Shown here: piece after piece, positions 8,540-16,446 of the stretch
Layout of the letters: every line of letters starts with the position of its first letter
Numbering within the stretch: position 1 is the first letter of the stretch
Source: Verrucomicrobiota bacterium
GTDB lineage: Bacteria > Verrucomicrobiota > Verrucomicrobiia > Chthoniobacterales > Terrimicrobiaceae
Assembly: GCA_026398275.1 (NCBI GenBank)
Contig: JAPLTF010000111.1
Coordinates: 1 to 48,937, forward strand
Direction: 5' to 3'
Length of the DNA: 48,937 bases
Program-made: the position numbers and the translations under genes
The notes under the pieces: model-generated
The model's database searches: none
What the model was told of the DNA's origin: nothing
The model's input: the letters and a program-made list of their open reading frames with translations, nothing else

Positions 8540-8715
8540 TTTTCGCCCCGTTTTGGCGGTGTGATTTTTGCCGGTTTTCGCCCCGTTTGGGAACTGCCGC
8601 CGGTTTGTGGCACGATTGGCGCAAGATTGTGCCGGGGTTGGGGCGGCGTTTTCCTCTGACCGCATGGGATTGAACGCCTGCCCTTTGCGAATGTCAGATA
8701 TTTGAGCGCCTGCCC
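8540..8715 (+). repeat. Spaced direct repeats (35-bp and 32-bp periods)
   Basis: TTTTCGCCCCGTTT occurs at 8540-8553 and again at 8575-8588 (period 35). TTGAACGCCTGCCC at 8670-8683 recurs with one change at 8702-8715 (period 32). They are short and only two copies each, so chance or decay of a longer array is possible. Confidence 0.35.
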
Positions 8716-9158
8716 ATTGAACCCGGTGGCGCGAATGCACCATGATCCTCCCGCTCATTGCCTTTGCGATCCTAGCCGTCCTCGGCCTGTCCTGAGTCGT
8801 GGCCCCGTTTGTCGGTTCGCCCCGGTGAGCCAAAGTGCCTCGGCAATTTGAACGGCGGCCACCCGAACCGGTATCCCGGCGCGAGGATTAACGTCGGAAT
8901 TGGCTACGGTAATCTTTTTGTAGATGGGGTGTCGGAATTACCGACTCCCTGCTTTTGCCGGAAAGGGTGTCAGCCCGAATGACTCCCTTGTGCCCCGACG
9001 CTACCAGGTTCCCAGGGGACCGTCTCGACCGCCGCCCGGGAAGCGCCGTCCCCCGAACTCTGAGCCGACTCGCTTCGATTTCCCGGCGCGGAGGGATTTT
9101 CATGCCGACATTTCCGGGATCAAGCTTCCTCGGCGGCCCAAGAATGGCACCGGATTTT

Positions 9159-9213
9159 GCGCCGTGCGCCATGTGCGCCATGTCAGGGGGTAAATCGCCG
9201 AACGGCTACACTG
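9159..9213 (+). repeat. Left arm of 55-bp imperfect inverted repeat
   Basis: It begins with three GCGCC(A/G)TGT-like units and ends with GGCTACACTG. Without gaps it matches the complement of 9322-9376 at 48 of 55 positions. The arms are 108 bp apart. Confidence 0.7.
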
Positions 9214-9237
9214 AGAGAAAGAACTGCCGTTTCATTT

Positions 9238-9263
9238 GCGCCGTGTGCGCCATGTGCGCCATG
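9238..9263 (+). repeat. Third GCGCCATGT repeat block inside the inverted repeat
   Basis: Three near-identical 9-mers (GCGCCGTGT, GCGCCATGT, GCGCCATGG) lie between the two arms, in the orientation of the left arm. In all, the 218-bp element holds three blocks of this 9-bp unit. Confidence 0.6.
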
Positions 9264-9321
9264 GAGCAGAAACTTCTGTTAAAATCTAATGGAGAGTGAG
9301 ATACGATGGCTTTTCTTGCTC

Positions 9322-9376
9322 CAGTGTAGCGATTCGGCAGTTTTACCCCTGACATGGCGCACATGGCGCATGGCGC
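9322..9376 (-). repeat. Right arm of 55-bp imperfect inverted repeat
   Basis: Reverse complement of the left arm with 7 mismatches in 55. It ends in the GCGCACATGGCGC-type iterons and contains TTTACCCCTGACATGG, which mirrors the left arm. It lies 120 bp before the small HTH gene. Confidence 0.7.
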
Positions 9377-9496
9377 ATTTTCAGGGTTTTGGCCGTGGCG
9401 GATCGGATCATCGCCGGAAATCGAGGCGCGGGGGATCGGGCCGGATTGTCGTTACGTAACAACCTTTGCTCGCGCAGTTGACACCGAAGCTGGGGC

Positions 9497-9715
9497 ATGA
9501 CCTCCACGCTCGACCTCCTTCCCCGCTACGTGAGCCTGCACCAGCTGGCCCGTCGCTCAGGCATCCACAGAAACGCGCTCACCCTGTTGATGGCACGCGG
9601 TCAGCTTAAGCCGACCGCAATGCAGAACCTGGGCGACGGGCGTGAGGGGTTCCTGTTTCCGGTCAGCACGATTGAGAAGCTGACGAGGCCCGAGGGCGAC
9701 ACTTCACTTCTGTAA
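9497..9715 (+). CDS. Small helix-turn-helix protein (excisionase/MerR-like)
   Basis: A 72-aa protein. Residues 9-35 (RYVSLHQLARRSGIHRNAL) read as a winged-helix or MerR/excisionase type HTH, followed by a basic stretch and FLFPVSTIEKL, which resembles the wing and last strand of such proteins. Proteins of this size and shape often serve mobile elements as directionality factors or small repressors. It is the first gene of a four-gene plus-strand cassette that follows the inverted repeat. The function is inferred from the HTH only. Confidence 0.7.
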   Translation: MTSTLDLLPRYVSLHQLARRSGIHRNALTLLMARGQLKPTAMQNLGDGREGFLFPVSTIEKLTRPEGDTSLL

Positions 9716-9728
9716 CCAAAAACAATTC

Positions 9729-10286
9729 ATGAATACTGAACTCCACACCATGTTGAAAACGCGCGGCATCACACTGCTGGGCAAAGACGAAATCGAGCAA
9801 CTCCAAGTGCTGGAGACTGCCTGGCAGGCGTTGAAGGCGCGGGAGGCGAACGTGATGCCCCTGCGCATCGCCGAGCACCAGAAAGCCGCCCGCGCCACGT
9901 TCCTGGCGGACATGAGCATCGAGAACGAGATACGCGTAGCGATCCTGGCTGACACGCACCAGACGCTGATGCGATACGCGGCGAGGAGGAACGTGCTTGC
10001 CGATGGCATGAAACAGCTCGCGAGCGAGGCCGGGCAATTGCTCAGGCCGCTGTGCGATCAGGTCAGCCAAGCGCTCGAGGAGGAGAAGGAACTGCGGAAG
10101 GAGCAGAAAACGACGTGCTGGGCCGATAGCGACCCCCGCGTGAAGGAATGCCAGAAATGGGTTGATGCCATGGATCGGGCGGGATCGCGTGTGCTTCTCG
10201 CCACGAGCCGGGAGTGCGAATTTTCACCGATGGAACTCGCGGAGTTTTTCCTGCCCGCCGCGCCGACACCGGAGGACGGAAAGTGA
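9729..10286 (+). CDS. Helical hypothetical protein (185 aa)
   Basis: Not recognised. Almost the whole protein is predicted helical by eye and rich in Ala, Glu, Leu and Lys, with heptad-like stretches at residues 20-60 and 90-140 (EEEKELRKEQ), so a coiled-coil or helical bundle is likely. There is no signal peptide. It lies 13 nt after the HTH gene and overlaps the next gene by 4 bp. Such small helical proteins are common in phage-like and integrative elements of unknown function. Confidence 0.75.
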   Translation: MNTELHTMLKTRGITLLGKDEIEQLQVLETAWQALKAREANVMPLRIAEHQKAARATFLADMSIENEIRVAILADTHQTLMRYAARRNVLADGMKQLASEAGQLLRPLCDQVSQALEEEKELRKEQKTTCWADSDPRVKECQKWVDAMDRAGSRVLLATSRECEFSPMELAEFFLPAAPTPEDGK

Positions 10287-10495
10287 CCAGTTCCCACAAT
10301 CCAAGGAAGGCGTTTGAGCCGACCGATGCCACGCGCCGGTGGCAGGCGCGGATTGATGCCGCAAAGCAGGAGGTCGCTGCGGCACAGGAAAAGGTGCTCA
10401 AGGCCGAATCCGCCGCCGAGCAGACCTGGCTCTATCGGGAACTGGAATCGAAACAACGGGCCGTTGAAACGGCGATGCAGAGCCCATGTGGATGA
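10283..10495 (+). CDS. Small coiled-coil hypothetical protein (70 aa), GTG start
   Basis: The frame is open from 10214, but a GGAGG at 10271-10275 and a 4-bp GTGA overlap with the preceding stop point to the GTG at 10283. The protein is a short amphipathic helix pair (AKQEVAAAQEKVLKAESAAE, then ELESKQRAVETAM). It has no known domain. Its stop overlaps the next start by 4 bp. Confidence 0.65.
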   Translation: MTSSHNPRKAFEPTDATRRWQARIDAAKQEVAAAQEKVLKAESAAEQTWLYRELESKQRAVETAMQSPCG

Positions 10496-10758
10496 AAACT
10501 TCCGCCAAAGCCCCCGCGCCCGTGGTTCGGACTCCCCCGGTGCGGCTCGCCCTGACACCGGGCCAAGTGAAACGGCTGGCCGGGGAGATCGAGGCGAGCC
10601 GGAAGTTGATCGCTGAATCCGACTGCGGCCTGCTCTGCGTTGTCGGCCAAATCCATTACCGGGACAAGAAATCCGGGAAGATCGCCGCCCTCCTCACCGT
10701 TCGCGCCATCCCCAGCGACAAGTTCGATGGTATTTGTGCGATCCTGAAGGATTGCTGA
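10492..10758 (+). CDS. Hypothetical protein (88 aa), last gene of the cassette
   Basis: Not recognised. The ATG at 10492 overlaps the preceding stop by 4 bp; an in-frame ATG two codons earlier (10486) is equally open. The N-terminal 20 residues are proline-rich and basic, the middle is helical (TPGQVKRLAGEIEASRKLI), and the end looks like beta strands (CGLLCVVGQIHYRD, then KIAALLTVRAI). A terminator follows at 10785. Confidence 0.7.
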   Translation: MKTSAKAPAPVVRTPPVRLALTPGQVKRLAGEIEASRKLIAESDCGLLCVVGQIHYRDKKSGKIAALLTVRAIPSDKFDGICAILKDC

Positions 10759-10784
10759 TAATTTCGTAGATGGAGTGCAAGTGG

Positions 10785-10815
10785 CCCCGCTGCTGGAAAC
10801 GGCAGCGGGGTTTTT
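10785..10815 (+). terminator. Rho-independent terminator of the plus-strand cassette
   Basis: A perfect 9-bp stem (CCCCGCTGC/GCAGCGGGG) with an 8-nt loop is followed at once by five T. It ends the cassette 9497-10758 and lies between it and the convergent restriction gene ending at 10829. On the minus strand there is no T run, so it works in one direction. Confidence 0.85.
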
Positions 10816-10828
10816 GCGTCGTCTGCAA

Positions 10829-13408
10829 TTAAGCCGAAAATAATTTAGCTGCCTTTGCCGCCTTGGTCATCGCCACGTCCAAGTCTGAGCGAAAACCAAC
10901 TGCCCCGCCATCACGCAACTGCTGAAAAAACACATTGAAGCTCGTTGGAGAAATCATGTTGAACTGGTAGCGGGTCGGAATCTTCTCTTTTTCGAGCCAC
11001 CGGTTGAGGCGATTGAAGTGGTTCGTCGCGTATTCGTGCTTTTTGACATTGTCGGCAGACGGATCCGCGACCTCCTCTTCTCCTTTAATTTCAACGACAA
11101 AGATTTGATCGCCCTGCTTGATAAAAAAATCGGGGCTGAACTGCCCGCGCTTGGCCGTATTTCCCTTCTTCCACGCATACTCGACCCAATAAAAGCCAAC
11201 CGGAGTGCTCTTGAGCCATGCATCAATCTTTTGTGCGGTATCAGGGTTCGTGAGTTCGCGCAGGAACGTTCGTTCCGGTTTCGCATCCACGATGGCCAGA
11301 TTCGCAGGCGTCTTGAAAAGGCTGCTTTTCGAGATTTTGACGCGTCCGGTAACGAAATCTCCGTCCTCGTCGATCACCTCGCGGAAGAATTCCTTTTGCT
11401 CGTCCGCCAGAGTGCTCTCGCAACCGGGCACATAGAAAACGGTCTTCGCGCCCCGCCTCAGCTCAGCGGCGCTACAGCTCTCGACTTGTCGGGTGGAAGT
11501 GCTCACGGCCACAAGTGCCTTGGGCGACAATTTGTAAACCACTCGTTTTGCCGCTTTGCGCCGGAGCGTGCCCAAGGCCTGCCAGAACCTCTGCCGGTTG
11601 TCGTCGGTGATCTTCCCGTCTTTGATTTTCAGCCGTTTCAGTGACGCGGCGACAATCTCTTCGCATTTCACCAATGGAAACTTCTTCGCGTAACTCGTGC
11701 GCTCCGTTGGGTCATCTTTTGATTCCTCATCGATCGCCTTCAGTTTCTGATACATCTGCTCGGCAACTTCCTCGACCGTCCATGTTTTGTGCTGGATCTT
11801 CGTTTTGAATTTGACGTGCTCGCCGGAAACCGCGCGCTGAAACCCGACCGTCACGTCCTCCGCTTGCACCTGTGCTGGAAGATCGACATAGCCGTCTTCG
11901 AAAATCTTGTATTCGCCTTTTTTCGCATACGTCGTGGTATCCTCTTCACGGGTGTAGTCGAGATTGTGGAGCTCAAAATTATACGGCGAGGCTGGGTCTA
12001 CCGTGGAGGTCAGGCGTCGCTCGATCTCCAATATTTCGTTTACCAGATGCTTGATCCGGCCTGACCAGGAATCGTGATTGAACACCGTGACGACCGGTTC
12101 CTCGCCGTTCCAGCCATCGGGTCGTCGCAGGCCGCGGCCGAGCACTTGGGCGATGAGAAGCTTGCTGTTGAACGCCCGCTCTTCGTGCGGGACGATCTGG
12201 AAGACATTCTTTACGTCCCAGCCTTCACTGAGCATCGACACAGAAACGATCCATTCCACCTTGCTCGCCGGGCTGTCCACCGTTCTGAGTTTTGCAACGT
12301 TCGGTTGGTGCTTGGTTGCAGACGTGACACAAAGAACCTTGTCGGCCGCCTGGTCCGCCGTGAGTCCTTCCCATTCCTGTAGAAAATCCCGCAATTCCTC
12401 CGCGACGCGCTCGGCGTCGGGGATGCCTTTGGTGACGACAATCGTCAACGGGCGGATGCTACGGGATTTGAGCTTCTTCTTCCAGTCTGCGTGCCGGTTG
12501 TAAACCAACTGCCACTTCTCCTCGGGCTTCTCTGCAGAGGGCGGGAGCTCGTCCACATACTCCACCGTCTTGACAAACTTTTGCTCGATAGCCTGACGCA
12601 GGGAATACCGGTGGACAACATCCGTGAAATAATCGTCGCCCACGTAGCATGTGCCCGACGCGCCGACGGTCATCCGGAACCCGTATTCGGCATCCTCCAA
12701 AAATTCTTTCCACCGTTTGGGGGTCGCTCCAGTTTCGTTGGCGACATGGTGCGCCTCGTCATTCAAGACCGCCACTCGCGCCCCCTTGCCTCTCAGGCTT
12801 TCCCGTATGGATGACTTCGTATTTTCGAGAATCGCGTGGTAATTCTCCACGCAAATCGAACCATCCACGATGCTTTCCGATGCGTTGATGATCTTCGGCG
12901 TTTTGAACTTCGCGCTATCAGGCAAGGCGTCGCGGAGTTCGCTGTTGGAAGCCAGTTCTTTGAATTTTTTCATCAGCCCATCCTCGATTGTGTTCGATGG
13001 GCAGAGCACGAGCACGCGGTCAACCGCTCCTTCCGCCAACAGAATCATGGCAAGGCCATAAAGCACATAGCTCTTTCCAGTCCCTGTCGCCTGATCCACC
13101 GAACAGGCTAGTTGATCGGGCAACTGAAGCTGTTTTTCCATCCCGGCCCATGATCCGTAACGTTCCTGCAACTCCTCGTTGGCCTCAAAGTTTTCCTTCG
13201 CAAGGGAGCGAAGGCTGGCGTATTTGCCACCAAGCAAAAACCGGAGCGTCGTTCGGATGGCTTCCTTCTGGTATTCCCTGATGCCACACAGCGCGTCCAG
13301 AAATGCCTCATACTTCCCCTCGTCCCACTTCTTCGGGTCAATATCTTCCGTGACCTTGAGGATCAGGTCCTCGTTGCGAAATGTGCGTTTGTCGCCTTTG
13401 GTGCTCAT
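10829..13408 (-). CDS. Type III-like restriction helicase/nuclease (Res subunit)
   Basis: An 859-aa SF2 ATPase with a C-terminal nuclease. Seen in order: Q-motif region near IREYQKEAI (43-51), Walker A ATGTGKS at 107-113, DEAH at 217-220 in VAVLNDEAHH, motif VI QVLGRGLRRP in the middle, and a PD-(D/E)XK site near the C-terminus (Asp760 in FSPDFF, Glu773 and Lys775 in VVEIKG). All key residues are present. In type III systems this subunit translocates and cuts DNA together with a methyltransferase; the methyltransferase gene lies 6 nt upstream. With RadC and a small protein it forms one minus-strand operon. Confidence 0.88.
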   Translation of the reverse strand: MSTKGDKRTFRNEDLILKVTEDIDPKKWDEGKYEAFLDALCGIREYQKEAIRTTLRFLLGGKYASLRSLAKENFEANEELQERYGSWAGMEKQLQLPDQLACSVDQATGTGKSYVLYGLAMILLAEGAVDRVLVLCPSNTIEDGLMKKFKELASNSELRDALPDSAKFKTPKIINASESIVDGSICVENYHAILENTKSSIRESLRGKGARVAVLNDEAHHVANETGATPKRWKEFLEDAEYGFRMTVGASGTCYVGDDYFTDVVHRYSLRQAIEQKFVKTVEYVDELPPSAEKPEEKWQLVYNRHADWKKKLKSRSIRPLTIVVTKGIPDAERVAEELRDFLQEWEGLTADQAADKVLCVTSATKHQPNVAKLRTVDSPASKVEWIVSVSMLSEGWDVKNVFQIVPHEERAFNSKLLIAQVLGRGLRRPDGWNGEEPVVTVFNHDSWSGRIKHLVNEILEIERRLTSTVDPASPYNFELHNLDYTREEDTTTYAKKGEYKIFEDGYVDLPAQVQAEDVTVGFQRAVSGEHVKFKTKIQHKTWTVEEVAEQMYQKLKAIDEESKDDPTERTSYAKKFPLVKCEEIVAASLKRLKIKDGKITDDNRQRFWQALGTLRRKAAKRVVYKLSPKALVAVSTSTRQVESCSAAELRRGAKTVFYVPGCESTLADEQKEFFREVIDEDGDFVTGRVKISKSSLFKTPANLAIVDAKPERTFLRELTNPDTAQKIDAWLKSTPVGFYWVEYAWKKGNTAKRGQFSPDFFIKQGDQIFVVEIKGEEEVADPSADNVKKHEYATNHFNRLNRWLEKEKIPTRYQFNMISPTSFNVFFQQLRDGGAVGFRSDLDVAMTKAAKAAKLFSA

Positions 13409-13414
13409 GGTGGC

Positions 13415-15427
13415 TTACTTTCTCGATTTCTTCTGTGGCTTCTTGGCTGGCTTGGCCGCTTTTTTCGCGGGCTTCGCCCCAGCCTTCGCTTTCCCGAATC
13501 CGAAAGTGGCCGCCGGAATGACTTCGCGCGCCTCGTTGCCATAGATGTCCACGAATACGACCATGACTTTCTCCCCGACCGATTCGAGCGGAAAGCGGAC
13601 TTCCCAGCCCGCACCTTGGATGGCCTCCGCATAAAAGACCGCGTCAAGGTCGAACACGTCGGATTCCGAATCGAAATCGAAATCGAGCATCACCATGGAT
13701 AACGTCTCCCGATTGGCTTTTTTGGCGGTATCGCGGACTGCGGCCTCGCTCCAGAATGTCTTGATGCGGATGACGCCTTCATCCGGCTTCCCGCTCTTCC
13801 CTTTGGCTACTGTAGCGACATAACCCAGTTCGGGTGACCGGATAAAATCGAATCCCACCGCATCCACCGTATCATTGACCGCCATTTCATCGGCGGGCTG
13901 CTTGAGCGCGGCGAATTCGCGCTGGTGAAGCTCGTGGATGATCGAATACGGGATCCGCAGGGCGAAGTAGCGAACCCCATCGAGCGTCAGATAGTCTTGC
14001 TGGAAATCGAAAACCAGCGCGGGCGCGATGATAAACATCCGGCTGCCGACCTTTGAACCAAGTGCCTCATGCATGCTTTGAATGGAATCTTCGTCGATCC
14101 GAACGCCGGGCTGTTTCTGGTGGTTGAATACCAGAACGCTTGAACCTTTCAGGTAGCCGTCGAGTTGGATTCCACCAATTTTGTGCGGTTCGTCCCGACA
14201 CTGGAATAATTGGAGCGCAAAGAACCGCCACGCGTCCCAAGATAACTCCTTTAGTTTGCTGAAATCGTAGAGTCCCGCATTGTAGAGATCAAACGGGCGT
14301 GGTTTCAATGGAACCAAAGTTTCCCCGACCTCAGTCTGCAAGTTTAACATGCGTTTCTGAATCGTATAAATGGCGAGTTTTCCGCAATCGATGCCAATCC
14401 ACCTTCGCTTGTTAGCCTCCGCAACAGCGCAAGTCGTGCCAGATCCTCCAAATGCATCCATCACCAAATCTCCTTCGCCCGTGGAAGCGCGGACAATGCG
14501 CTCAACTAAGGCCGCTGGTTTTTGCGTCGGGTATCCTGTCCGTTCGGGGTGATTTCCACGTAGGAACTGGAGATCCGACCATACGTCGCTTAGCGGCCTG
14601 CCTTGTGAAATAATTTCATCAACGTAGCGCTTGTATGGCTCTTGACCGGCGGCCTGTCCTCGAGTCTCCCATACCCACTCCTTGCCTGATGCATCACGGT
14701 GGACCTTCCTTCTCAGCCCTTTTAGCCTCTCAACTTTGTCATAGGGCACGGCGACGTTTGCCATGTTGATTGAAGTCGTTGATGATCGCGCATAAAAGAG
14801 AATCGTTTCGTGCTTCGCGTTGAACTTCGTGTTTATGTGCATCTCACGGCCTGGGTAGTGCCAAATCAGTTCGTTGCGAAAATTGCTTTCTCCAAATATC
14901 TCGTCCATTGCCACCTTGATGTAGTGCGCTTTTTTCCAGTCCAGATGGACGTAGATTGCACCATCATGCGTCAAAAGCTCACGCATCAAAACAAGGCGTT
15001 TTCTCAAAAATTCTACGAATCGAGCTCCCCCTATCTTATCCTGATAGGCTTTTTGCTCATCAGCACCTTGAAAGTCTTGCATCGTTGCAAATGGTGGGTC
15101 GATGTAAATGAGTCTCACGCCGGGTGTGCCATCCGCATTGCACAGCTTTCCCGCCCGTTTCATCTCCAACAAACTTTTCATCACCTGAAGGTTGTCTCCG
15201 AAGATGAGCTTGTTGTGCCACCCGTCGCCATTCTTGCCGAATGTGCGAACCTTCTGGAGCGGGACGGCCAGCGTGTTGGCAATGATGTCCTCCTCGCGCT
15301 CCTTGCCGTGATAAACCAATTCGTATTCGCGTTTTTCCGGCGGGAAGAGGATGCGGGCCCACTCGGGCGAGATCTCCTCCTTTGATTTCAGCAGTCGGAT
15401 AATTTCCAAGCGTTGTTCGTCGTCCAT
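13415..15427 (-). CDS. Site-specific DNA methyltransferase, beta class (type III Mod-like)
   Basis: A 670-aa N6-adenine or N4-cytosine methyltransferase. The catalytic DPPF is at residues 110-113 and the SAM-binding motif DAFGGSGTT near 324-332, so the order is catalytic then SAM (beta class); TGYPTQKPAAL precedes motif I as in this family. The C-terminal 300 residues probably hold the target-recognition part, and the protein ends in a 25-residue Lys/Ala/Pro tail (KPAKKAAKPAKK). I chose ATG 15427, 5 nt after the RadC stop, because relatives start with MDDEQRLEII-like sequence; the upstream ATG at 15487 would overlap radC by 55 bp. Confidence 0.87.
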   Translation of the reverse strand: MDDEQRLEIIRLLKSKEEISPEWARILFPPEKREYELVYHGKEREEDIIANTLAVPLQKVRTFGKNGDGWHNKLIFGDNLQVMKSLLEMKRAGKLCNADGTPGVRLIYIDPPFATMQDFQGADEQKAYQDKIGGARFVEFLRKRLVLMRELLTHDGAIYVHLDWKKAHYIKVAMDEIFGESNFRNELIWHYPGREMHINTKFNAKHETILFYARSSTTSINMANVAVPYDKVERLKGLRRKVHRDASGKEWVWETRGQAAGQEPYKRYVDEIISQGRPLSDVWSDLQFLRGNHPERTGYPTQKPAALVERIVRASTGEGDLVMDAFGGSGTTCAVAEANKRRWIGIDCGKLAIYTIQKRMLNLQTEVGETLVPLKPRPFDLYNAGLYDFSKLKELSWDAWRFFALQLFQCRDEPHKIGGIQLDGYLKGSSVLVFNHQKQPGVRIDEDSIQSMHEALGSKVGSRMFIIAPALVFDFQQDYLTLDGVRYFALRIPYSIIHELHQREFAALKQPADEMAVNDTVDAVGFDFIRSPELGYVATVAKGKSGKPDEGVIRIKTFWSEAAVRDTAKKANRETLSMVMLDFDFDSESDVFDLDAVFYAEAIQGAGWEVRFPLESVGEKVMVVFVDIYGNEAREVIPAATFGFGKAKAGAKPAKKAAKPAKKPQKKSRK

Positions 15428-15432
15428 ATCAG

Positions 15433-16200
15433 TCAGTTTTTCAGAGAAAGTTTCGTGTGCTGCCGCAGTTCGCCGGGAGCGAGGCAAAGCAATTCCAATT
15501 CATCCAGCACTCCGCTGTCGGCAAAGCTGAAAGTCGTCTCCTCGCCCACGATGACATGGTCGAGCACCTTGATCCCGAGGGGACGGCAGGCGGCAATCAA
15601 ATCCTGTGTCAGCATCCGATCCGACTCGCTCGGTTCTGCTGCCCCGGACGGGTGGTTATGCGCGGCGATCAATGCCGAGGCGTTCACCTGCAAAGCCCGT
15701 GCGACAATATTCCGCAAAGAGGGCCGGACGGCATCCACGGACCCCTGGGCGATCAGGGAATCCTCCAGCATGGCATTACGCCGGTTCAGATACAGCACGC
15801 GGAACTGTTCCTCCGCGAGCCCACGCATCCGCTCCCGCAAATACTCCGCCGCCGCCGCCGTCCTTTTGAAAATCAACTGGCCGCGACTCGCAGGCACCGA
15901 AACGCGCCGGGCAATTTCCACTGCCGCGATCAACTGAGCCGCCTTCGCGCCCTTCAGCCCCTTTACCTCAAGCAAGGCGATGACCGGAGCCTCCACCATC
16001 GCCCGAAGCGAGCCGAACCGCTTCAAGACCTGCCGAGCCATTTCGACCGCGTTCGTGCCCTTGAATCCCACCCGGATCAATATCGCGACCAGCTCCGCAT
16101 CCGTCATCGCCTGGGCACCCTTCGACAAAAGCCGTTCCCGCGGCCGCTCCTCTTGCGGCCACGATGCAATCCCGGTCGTCTTTATTTCCGTTGCGGCCAT
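15433..16200 (-). CDS. radC: RadC family JAB-domain protein
   Basis: A 255-aa RadC (UPF0758) protein with both usual parts. The N-terminal helix-hairpin region has ERPRERLLSKGAQAMTDAEL (20-37) and the LLEVKGLKGAKAAQL hairpin near 76-90. The JAB/MPN domain has its full zinc site: HNHPSG at 181-186 and Asp194 in SESD. RadC does not have the DNA-repair role once proposed; many copies are carried by mobile or defence regions and the function is open. The frame is open further upstream, but ATG 16200 gives the canonical length and follows the 62-aa gene by 14 nt. Confidence 0.9.
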   Translation of the reverse strand: MAATEIKTTGIASWPQEERPRERLLSKGAQAMTDAELVAILIRVGFKGTNAVEMARQVLKRFGSLRAMVEAPVIALLEVKGLKGAKAAQLIAAVEIARRVSVPASRGQLIFKRTAAAAEYLRERMRGLAEEQFRVLYLNRRNAMLEDSLIAQGSVDAVRPSLRNIVARALQVNASALIAAHNHPSGAAEPSESDRMLTQDLIAACRPLGIKVLDHVIVGEETTFSFADSGVLDELELLCLAPGELRQHTKLSLKN

Positions 16201-16214
16201 TACTTTGAAGTTGG

Positions 16215-16403
16215 CTACTCCTCTCCCAAGCGAGGCAGCGGCACTTCGTCGGGATGCGGATATGCAGCTACTGGCGACACGAAGCTGGCGTTCCACTTCC
16301 ACGATACCGGGTTCATCTCTGACGGGGCGATCCACTGCATGGCGTGACGGTATAGCCGTTCCGGCGCGACCGGGCGAGAGGATTTCGGAATTTCCGCATT
16401 CAT
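16215..16403 (-). CDS. Small hypothetical protein (62 aa) leading the RadC operon
   Basis: The sequence begins MNAEIPKSSRPVAPE and contains a Trp-rich middle (MQWIAPSEMNPVSWKWN) and a proline-rich end. No domain is recognised. Support: its stop is 14 nt before radC, the frame is protein-like, and box copy C lies 25 nt upstream of this ATG, close to the 28-29 nt seen at the other two operons. Another ATG two codons earlier is possible. It could be a short regulatory or adaptor subunit. Confidence 0.6.
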   Translation of the reverse strand: MNAEIPKSSRPVAPERLYRHAMQWIAPSEMNPVSWKWNASFVSPVAAYPHPDEVPLPRLGEE

Positions 16404-16428
16404 GCCCATGGGTGTATCACAGCGACGA

Positions 16429-16446
16429 GACAAAGACTGTCCCACC
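16429..16446 (-). promoter_or_regulatory. Shared upstream box, copy C (before the RadC-methyltransferase-Res unit)
   Basis: On the minus strand it reads GGTGGGACAGTCTTTGTC, matching copy A at 15 of 18 positions, and lies 25 nt before the first ATG of the operon. Together with copies A and B it points to shared control of the three operons. Confidence 0.5.

Larger units (their letters stand above)
8017..9496. other. Gene-poor 1.5-kb stretch with repeats
   Basis: No reading frame here looks coding: the frames of 60-150 codons have no recognisable protein pattern and lie opposite one another. What the stretch does hold is a small dyad with a third half-site (8352-8389), two pairs of spaced direct repeats (8540-8715) and a 55-bp imperfect inverted repeat (9159-9376). 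It separates the McrBC operon from the HTH/coiled-coil cassette and could be a replication, maintenance or recombination region of a mobile element. Confidence 0.5.

Noticed and set aside
8742-8795. 17-codon hydrophobic frame (MILPLIAFAILAVLGLS)
   Set aside because: It looks like a small membrane peptide, but there is no ribosome binding site, promoter or partner RNA, and a frame this short can be chance.
8381-9193. Frames of 90-150 codons on both strands in the gene-poor stretch
   Set aside because: Arg/Pro/Ala-rich, opposite one another and without any protein family pattern; the MAHMAH start is only the 9-bp repeat read as codons.
16201-16335. N-terminal extension of RadC
   Set aside because: It would cover the 62-aa gene in another frame; canonical RadC length starts at 16200.
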